Below are positions 50,003 to 54,627 of a stretch of 54,627 nucleotides of DNA, piece by piece. The DNA is from Burkholderiales bacterium (GTDB lineage: Bacteria > Pseudomonadota > Gammaproteobacteria > Burkholderiales > Ga0077523), in the NCBI GenBank assembly GCA_019747905.1, contig JAIEQG010000040.1:66403-121029 (forward strand), read 5' to 3'. Every line of letters starts with the position of its first letter. The stretch's first letter is position 1. Made by a program: the position numbers and the translations under genes. Below the pieces are notes generated by a model. The model made no database searches and was not told the DNA's origin. It saw nothing but the letters and a program-made list of their open reading frames with translations.

Positions 50003-51256
50003 TCAGCGGGGATACAGGTGTTCGCGATTCATCGGAATCGTGTTGTCCTGGGGCCGGGCAAACACGATCTGGAACAGTTGCAGCGCACCGGTCAGGAACG
50101 ACGCCTGGGAGGCCGCCAGGTACATGCGCCACATGCGCACGAAGCGCTCGTCGTACATCTTGCGCACCTCGTCCACGTGGGCTTCGTAGCGGTTGAGCCA
50201 GGCTTCCAGCGTGTGGGCGTAATGCAGCCGGAGGTTCTCGACGTCGAGCACCGAGAACTGGTGGCCTTCGAGGATCTGCATCATCTCCGCCAGGGTCGCG
50301 GGATACGCGCCGGGAAAGATGCGCTTCTCGGTCCAGGCGTTCATCGGTGCCGGCTTGTTGCGGCCAATGGAGTGGATCAGTCCGCGGCCGTGCGGTTTCA
50401 GCACGCGGTGGATCACGTCGCCCAGGGTCGGATAGTTGTCCAGGCCGACGTGCTCCAGCATTCCGACCGAGACGAAGACGTCGCATTCGCCCTGCATGGT
50501 GCGGTAGTCGTCGAGCACGTATTCGACGCGGGTGTCGAGGCCTTCTTCCTTGGCCTTGGCCCGCGCGAACTTCACCTGCTCCTGGGAGATGTTGAAAGCG
50601 CGCACGGTCACGCCGTAGTGCTTCGCGAAATGGCGCGCGAGGCCACCCCAGCCGCAACCGGCCTCGAAAACCACCTGACCCGGCTTCAGCTCCAGCTTGC
50701 GGGCGACGTGATCGAGCTTGGCAATCTGCGCCTCTTCGATCGACATGCCCGGGTGCGGGTAGTACGCGCAGGTGTACTGCATGCGCGCGGTGTCCAGCCA
50801 CAGCTTGTAGAACTCGTTCCCGAGGTCGTAGTGGTGGTGGATGTTCTCCTTGGAGCCCGCCAGCGTGTTCGCGCGCGGCTTGTTCATCCAGCGCAGGAAG
50901 CGGGCCTTGAGCGACTTGTCCGGCAGGTTGTCGAGGCCGAGGAACACATGCTCCAGGAATGCCACGAGGTCGCCTTCGATCTCGATGCGGCCGTTGCTGT
51001 AGTCGTCGGCCGGGTAGACCTCGGGGTTCACCAGCATGCGCATCAGGGCGCCGCGATCGCGGATGACCATGGTCGCGACCGGCGTGGCGGAGCCGCACAC
51101 GATTTCCTCGCCGCCCCAGAGGCGGATGCGGATGGGCGGATTGCCGGCGGTCTCGAGCAGGCTTTCCAGCAGGCGGCGTTCCACGGCCGTTACGCCACTG
51201 CGTGCAGCAGCGGCTGACGTCTGTTCCAGCTGAAGGCGGCCTTCCTTGTAGTCCAT
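50003..51256 (-). CDS. cfa: Cyclopropane-fatty-acyl-phospholipid synthase family methyltransferase
   Basis: A 417-aa SAM-dependent enzyme that adds a methylene to unsaturated acyl chains in phospholipids. The conserved NIHHHYDLGNEFYKLWLD segment and SAM motif I VFEAGCGWGGLARHF (about 196-210) are present, with VGMLEHVG and the C-terminal RMWRMYLAASQASF. The ATG at 51256 has a strong GGGAGGAAG ribosome-binding site at the proper distance; the longer frame has none. Length is close to E. coli Cfa (382 aa), with a slightly longer N-terminal domain. The next gene is an FAD reductase that may further modify the acyl chain. Confidence 0.93.
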   Translation of the reverse strand: MDYKEGRLQLEQTSAAAARSGVTAVERRLLESLLETAGNPPIRIRLWGGEEIVCGSATPVATMVIRDRGALMRMLVNPEVYPADDYSNGRIEIEGDLVAFLEHVFLGLDNLPDKSLKARFLRWMNKPRANTLAGSKENIHHHYDLGNEFYKLWLDTARMQYTCAYYPHPGMSIEEAQIAKLDHVARKLELKPGQVVFEAGCGWGGLARHFAKHYGVTVRAFNISQEQVKFARAKAKEEGLDTRVEYVLDDYRTMQGECDVFVSVGMLEHVGLDNYPTLGDVIHRVLKPHGRGLIHSIGRNKPAPMNAWTEKRIFPGAYPATLAEMMQILEGHQFSVLDVENLRLHYAHTLEAWLNRYEAHVDEVRKMYDERFVRMWRMYLAASQASFLTGALQLFQIVFARPQDNTIPMNREHLYPR

Positions 51257-51349
51257 GGTCTTCCTCCCGGGGGAGCAGCCTCCATTTTGGCGCAATGCCG
51301 CATGGCCGCCAACCATCCGGGGCGACCGCGTATGACAAGTGGGCGGGCG

Positions 51350-52426
51350 TCAGTGATGGTAAGGCGCCCTGACGGCGTCGACGACCGCCTTGGTGACATC
51401 CGACGTGCGCGCCGTACCGCCCAGATCGGGCGTGAACACGCGGGCGCCGGTGGCGATCTCCACGGCTCGCATGAGCCGTCTGGCCGCCCGGGCCTCGCCC
51501 AGATGCTCCAGCATCATGACCGCCGTCCAGAAAGTCGCGACCGGGTTGGCCACGCCCTTGCCCTCGATGTCCCAGGCCGATCCGTGGATCGGCTCGAACA
51601 TGCTGGGGAAGCGGCCTTCCGGATTCAGGTTCGCCGTGGGCGCGATGCCGAGGCTGCCCGACAGTGCAGCCGCGAGGTCCGACAGGATGTCCGCGTGCAG
51701 GTTGGTTGCCACCATGACGTCCAGGGTAGCCGGTTTCAGCACCATCCGCTGGGTGGCTGCGTCCACGAGGACCTTGTCGGTCTTCACGTCCGGGAAGTCG
51801 CGTGCCACTTCGGCGAAGATCTCGTCCCACATCACCAGGCCGTTGCGCTGGGCGTTGGACTTGGTGACCAGGGTGAGCAGCTTGCGCGGGCGCGACCGGG
51901 CCAGCTGGAAGGCGAAGCGGTGGATGCGTTCCACCCCGGCGCGGGTGAAGATCGAGACTTCGGTGGCGACCTCTTCCGGGTGGCCGCGGTGCGACCGGCC
52001 GCCCTGTCCGGAATACTCGCCTTCACTGTTCTCGCGCACGATGATCCAGTCGATGTCGCCCGGCGACTTCAGCCGGAGCGGCGGATCGATCCCCGGCAGG
52101 ATGCGCGTCGGCCGCACGTTGGCGTACTGGTCGAAGCCCTGGCAGATGGCGAGGCGCAGGCCCCACAGCGAAATGTGATCGGGCACCTGCAGCGAACCCA
52201 CGGCGCCGAAGAAGATGGCGTCGAAGGGCTTCAACCGTGCGAGGCCGTCGTCGTCCATCATGCGGCCGTGCTTCAGGTAGTAATCGCTGCCCCAGGGAAA
52301 GTGCTCGAAGTCGAGCGCGAACGAGCCGTCGGCCTGGGCAAGCGCGTCGAGCACTTCGATGCCGGCGGCGATGACTTCCTTGCCGATGCCGTCGCCGGGG
52401 ATGGCTGCGATTTTGTAGTGCTTCAT
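51350..52426 (-). CDS. Tartrate/D-malate dehydrogenase-like, isocitrate/isopropylmalate dehydrogenase family
   Basis: A 358-aa beta-hydroxyacid oxidative decarboxylase. Features are IPGDGIGKEV (start of fold), AVGSLQVPDHISLWGLRL, RENSEGEYSG (substrate Arg and metal region), and SMFEPIHGSAWDI. The PDHISLWGLRL segment is typical of the tartrate dehydrogenase/D-malate branch (TtuC, DmlA) rather than LeuB. It would oxidise D-malate, tartrate or a related acid with NAD. It lies downstream of a beta-keto-acid cleavage enzyme gene across a hairpin repeat. The exact substrate is inferred. Confidence 0.88.
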   Translation of the reverse strand: MKHYKIAAIPGDGIGKEVIAAGIEVLDALAQADGSFALDFEHFPWGSDYYLKHGRMMDDDGLARLKPFDAIFFGAVGSLQVPDHISLWGLRLAICQGFDQYANVRPTRILPGIDPPLRLKSPGDIDWIIVRENSEGEYSGQGGRSHRGHPEEVATEVSIFTRAGVERIHRFAFQLARSRPRKLLTLVTKSNAQRNGLVMWDEIFAEVARDFPDVKTDKVLVDAATQRMVLKPATLDVMVATNLHADILSDLAAALSGSLGIAPTANLNPEGRFPSMFEPIHGSAWDIEGKGVANPVATFWTAVMMLEHLGEARAARRLMRAVEIATGARVFTPDLGGTARTSDVTKAVVDAVRAPYHH

Positions 52427-52457
52427 GATGAGGGCATTCGACGTGTCCGCGATTTGG

Positions 52458-52546
52458 CCCCCACCCTAACCCTCCCCCAGCGAAGCTGGGGGAGGGGATG
52501 TACACCCCTTCCCCCGGCTTTGCCGGGGGAAGGTTGGGATGGGGGC
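52458..52546. repeat. Bipartite hairpin repeat, copy 8
   Basis: CCCTCCCCCAGC/GCTGGGGGAGGG hairpin with a GAA-type loop, spacer with GTACACC, then CCTTCCCCCGGC/GCCGGGGGAAGG hairpin, ending GGGATGGGGGC. It lies between the dehydrogenase and the beta-keto-acid cleavage enzyme genes. Confidence 0.9.
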
Positions 52547-52555
52547 AGCGGGTTG

Positions 52556-53488
52556 TCAGAAGTTGACGTTACTCCCGCCTTTCAACTTCAGAATCTGACG
52601 CGCATCGTCCGGCGTCGCGATCTCCAGCCCCAGTTCCTCGAGGATCCGGCGTATCTTCGACACCTGATCCGCATTGGTCTTGGCGAGCTGGCCCTTGCCG
52701 ATCCAGAGGCTGTCCTCCAGACCCACGCGCACGTTGCCGCCCATCACGGCGGACATGGACGCGATGTACATCTGGTTGGCGCCGGCGCCGAGTACCGACC
52801 ATTGATACTGGTCACCGAACAGCCGGTCGGCCGTGCGCTTCATGTGCATCACGTCTTCCGGATGCGGGCCGATGCCGCCGCGCAGGCCGAACACCGACTG
52901 GATGAAGAGCGGCGGCTTCACGATGCCGCGATCGAGGAAGTGCGAGGCCGTGTACAGGTGGCCGATGTCGTAGCACTCGATCTCGAAGCGCGTGTTGTTC
53001 GCGCTGCACGACTCCAGGATGTAGGCGATGTCCTTGAACGTGTTCTTGAAGATGCGATCGTCGGAACCGGCGAGATAGGGCCGCTCCCAGTCATACTTGA
53101 AGTCCTTGTGCCGGTTCAGCATCTCGTACAGGCCGAAGTTCATCGAGCCCATACTGAGCGAGGCCACTTCCGGCTTGAGTTGCAGCGCCGGCTGCAGGCG
53201 CTCCTCGATCGCCATGGTCGGCGCCCCGCCGGTGGTGAGGTTGAGCACCACGTTCGAGGCCGCCTTGATCTTGGGCAGGAAGCGCCGGAACATGTCCGGG
53301 TCCTGCGTGGGGCGGCCGTCCTCGGGCATGCGGGCGTGCAGGTGCACGATGGCCGCTCCGGCCTTGGCTGCACCGATGGCCGCTTCCGCGATCTCGTCGG
53401 GCGTGATCGGCAGATAGGGTGACATCGAAGGCGTGTGGATCGCGCCGGTTACGGCGCAGGTGATGATGACTTTGCGTTGGGCTGCCAT
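52556..53488 (-). CDS. Beta-keto acid cleavage enzyme (BKACE, DUF849)
   Basis: A 310-aa zinc-dependent enzyme of the BKACE family, which condenses a beta-keto acid with acetyl-CoA and splits it into acetoacetate and a new CoA ester. The N-terminus VIITCAVTGAIHTPSMSPYL and zinc ligands VHLHAR (His49, His51) with DGRPTQD are characteristic. NLTTGGAPTM and GLEDSLWIGKG are further signatures. The ATG at 53488 has a GGAGA site. It follows a 3-hydroxyacyl-CoA dehydrogenase-like gene by 18 nt, an arrangement known for carnitine and similar beta-hydroxy-acid degradation. The substrate is not determined. Confidence 0.92.
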   Translation of the reverse strand: MAAQRKVIITCAVTGAIHTPSMSPYLPITPDEIAEAAIGAAKAGAAIVHLHARMPEDGRPTQDPDMFRRFLPKIKAASNVVLNLTTGGAPTMAIEERLQPALQLKPEVASLSMGSMNFGLYEMLNRHKDFKYDWERPYLAGSDDRIFKNTFKDIAYILESCSANNTRFEIECYDIGHLYTASHFLDRGIVKPPLFIQSVFGLRGGIGPHPEDVMHMKRTADRLFGDQYQWSVLGAGANQMYIASMSAVMGGNVRVGLEDSLWIGKGQLAKTNADQVSKIRRILEELGLEIATPDDARQILKLKGGSNVNF

Positions 53489-53506
53489 GGATCTCTCCGG
53501 AAAGGG

Positions 53507-54445
53507 CTATCGGTGTTTCTTGTCCTGGTCGCGCTTGTGCGCCACCAGCGCCATCAGGCGGCGGTCGCGCCAGGCTTCGCGTGATGCGTGTTCGCTCTGG
53601 GGCATGCGCTCGCGGCGCTCGGCTTCGATGCGGCCGGCCAGTTCATCGTCCCAGGGGCGGTAGGTGACACCGCGCATCATCCCCTGCATCTTGGGGCCGT
53701 AGCGCTTGGCGTAGTCGGTGACGCCGCCGGGTGCATTGAGGTCGATGGTTTCGAACGGACCCATGAAGGCCCAGCGCAAGCCCAGACCGTCGCGGATGCA
53801 CTTGTCGAGATCCTCGACGCTCACGTAACCCTCGTCCACGAGCCGCCACGATTCCTGCAGCAATGCCGCCTGCAGGCGGTTCAGGATGAAGCCCTCGATC
53901 TCTTTCTTCACGATGATCGGCACCTGACCGGCGCGTTCGTGCAGAAGGCGCGCGCGTTCCACCACCTGCGGGTCGGTGAAGGGTGCAGGCGACAGTTCCA
54001 CTACCGGAATCACATGCGGCGGATTAACCGGATGGGCCACCAGGCAGCGATGCTTGCCGGGCACGTGACCGGCGAAGCGCGAGGTCTCGATGGTCGACGT
54101 CGACGAAGCGAGAATGCAGTCGGGTGCGGCCAGCGCGTCGAGGTCGCTGAACACCTGGCGCTTGACGTCCTCCCGTTCGGAAGTGTTTTCCTGCACGTAC
54201 TTCGTACCCTGGAGTGCAGCGGCGAGAGTCGGCGCACCTGAGATGCGCGCTGCCACGACCGCAGGCGCTTCGCTCATGAGGCCGAAGGATCGGTACTCGG
54301 CCAGGCCTTCCCCGATCAACTTGAGCGCGTGGTCCACGGCGCCGGGCGCGCTGTCCCACAGCTTGACGGCGTGGCCCGCGCGCGCGAAGACCATGGCCCA
54401 CGCGCGACCGATGAGGCCGGCACCGATGATGGCGATCTGTTCCAT
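53507..54445 (-). CDS. 3-Hydroxyacyl-CoA dehydrogenase family (carnitine/lambda-crystallin-like)
   Basis: A 312-aa NAD-dependent beta-hydroxyacid dehydrogenase. The Rossmann motif IIGAGLIGRAWAMVFARAG is at residues 6-24, followed by SSTSTIETSRFA and HPVNPPHVIPVVE, which contains the catalytic His. NRLQAALLQESWRL is the C-terminal domain start. This matches the lambda-crystallin/L-carnitine dehydrogenase branch rather than thick multidomain FadB. It should oxidise a beta-hydroxy acid to the beta-keto acid cleaved by the BKACE enzyme that follows. L-carnitine is one candidate substrate. Confidence 0.9.
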   Translation of the reverse strand: MEQIAIIGAGLIGRAWAMVFARAGHAVKLWDSAPGAVDHALKLIGEGLAEYRSFGLMSEAPAVVAARISGAPTLAAALQGTKYVQENTSEREDVKRQVFSDLDALAAPDCILASSTSTIETSRFAGHVPGKHRCLVAHPVNPPHVIPVVELSPAPFTDPQVVERARLLHERAGQVPIIVKKEIEGFILNRLQAALLQESWRLVDEGYVSVEDLDKCIRDGLGLRWAFMGPFETIDLNAPGGVTDYAKRYGPKMQGMMRGVTYRPWDDELAGRIEAERRERMPQSEHASREAWRDRRLMALVAHKRDQDKKHR

Positions 54446-54478
54446 GTCAGCGCCGCCCGGCCGCCCGAAGGCGCTGAC

Positions 54479-54520
54479 GCGCCCCTTTGGGGGGCAGCGA
54501 ACGAAGAGAGCGTGGGGGCT
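54479..54520. repeat. Short GC-rich intergenic repeat (CCCCTTTGGGGGGCAGCG type)
   Basis: The segment GCGCCCCTTTGGGGGGCAGC and the following AACGAAGAGAGCGTGGGGGC resemble a common betaproteobacterial intergenic motif. Only one copy is in this window. It lies between the SDR and dehydrogenase genes. Confidence 0.4.
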
Positions 54521-54528
54521 GTTTCATT

Positions 54529-54627
54529 TTAGCGCAGCACTTCGACGTTACCGCACACGGGCAGCGATTGCCCGCTCACGTGCTTGCCGGCGTCGGAGGC
54601 GAGGAACAGGGCCATGTTGGCGATGTC
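54529..54627 (-). CDS. Short-chain dehydrogenase/reductase, C-terminal fragment
   Basis: The last 32 codons and TAA stop of a gene cut by the window edge. The residues (MALFLASDAGKHVSGQSLPV) match the C-terminal end of SDR-family oxidoreductases, where FLASD and a G-x-x-L-x-V/D pattern are typical. It is co-directional with the beta-hydroxy-acid dehydrogenase and BKACE genes and may belong to the same pathway. Confidence 0.8.
   Translation of the reverse strand, partial: DIANMALFLASDAGKHVSGQSLPVCGNVEVLR

Overview
The window is GC-rich, densely packed chromosomal DNA. It reads as a Betaproteobacterium (Burkholderiales/Rhodocyclales-like). The inference rests on thiosulfate-oxidation sox genes, an OmpR/EnvZ pair, single-copy Mfd and IspD/IspF, and abundant GC-rich palindromic intergenic repeats. 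No rRNA, tRNA, CRISPR array, phage or transposase gene was seen. The organism assignment is inference only.

Region 1 (116-15738, all minus strand) is one long co-directional catabolic block. In transcription order it encodes an APC-type permease, a GlpA-like FAD/[2Fe-2S] dehydrogenase, a GlpB-like FAD protein, an FGGY (glycerol kinase-like) kinase, EutA, a single-chain EutB-EutC ethanolamine ammonia-lyase, an alpha/beta-hydrolase lipoprotein, a glutamine-synthetase-like gamma-glutamylamide ligase, an iron-type alcohol dehydrogenase, a PuuD-like gamma-glutamyl hydrolase and an aldehyde dehydrogenase. Together these could handle ethanolamine or another amino alcohol by two routes: deamination to acetaldehyde, and gamma-glutamylation, oxidation and hydrolysis. 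The GlpK/A/B-like genes could take the glycerol part. No microcompartment shell genes are present.

Region 2 (15968-24772) is a split sox locus: soxB at one end and soxY-Z-A-X at the other, with no soxCD in the window. Between them lie a bufferin-type RiPP operon (DUF2282 precursor, DUF692/MNIO enzyme, DUF2063 partner), a large redoxin-cytochrome c-copper monooxygenase-like protein, and a ribbon-helix-helix/PIN toxin-antitoxin pair with a palindromic candidate operator.

Region 3 (24915-34200) holds a LysM/M15 peptidase and the most unusual locus of the window. A 281-aa metacaspase-like protein is followed by a 1878-aa protein that appears to join two alpha/beta-hydrolase domains, a macro-like segment, a CHAT caspase-like domain and a helical C-terminus. 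Opposite them run an orphan lipoprotein and a 60-aa protein.

Region 4 (34314-42147) is mostly housekeeping: Mfd, IspD, IspF, an RNA 2',3'-cyclic phosphodiesterase, a small conserved-looking protein and an EnvZ/OmpR pair. Region 5 (42453-54627) has a DUF1800/DUF1501 pair separated by a 141-bp tandem repeat array, an acyl-CoA synthetase, a TAXI-type binding protein, an FAD reductase with a cyclopropane-fatty-acid synthase, a tartrate/D-malate dehydrogenase-like enzyme, a beta-keto-acid cleavage enzyme, a 3-hydroxyacyl-CoA dehydrogenase-like enzyme and the end of an SDR gene.

Three families of intergenic repeats punctuate the window. The commonest is a bipartite hairpin element whose stems covary and whose loops occur in both orientations. 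Several gene ends run into these repeats, which affects start or stop choice for the iron alcohol dehydrogenase, eutBC, the phosphodiesterase and the DUF1800 gene.
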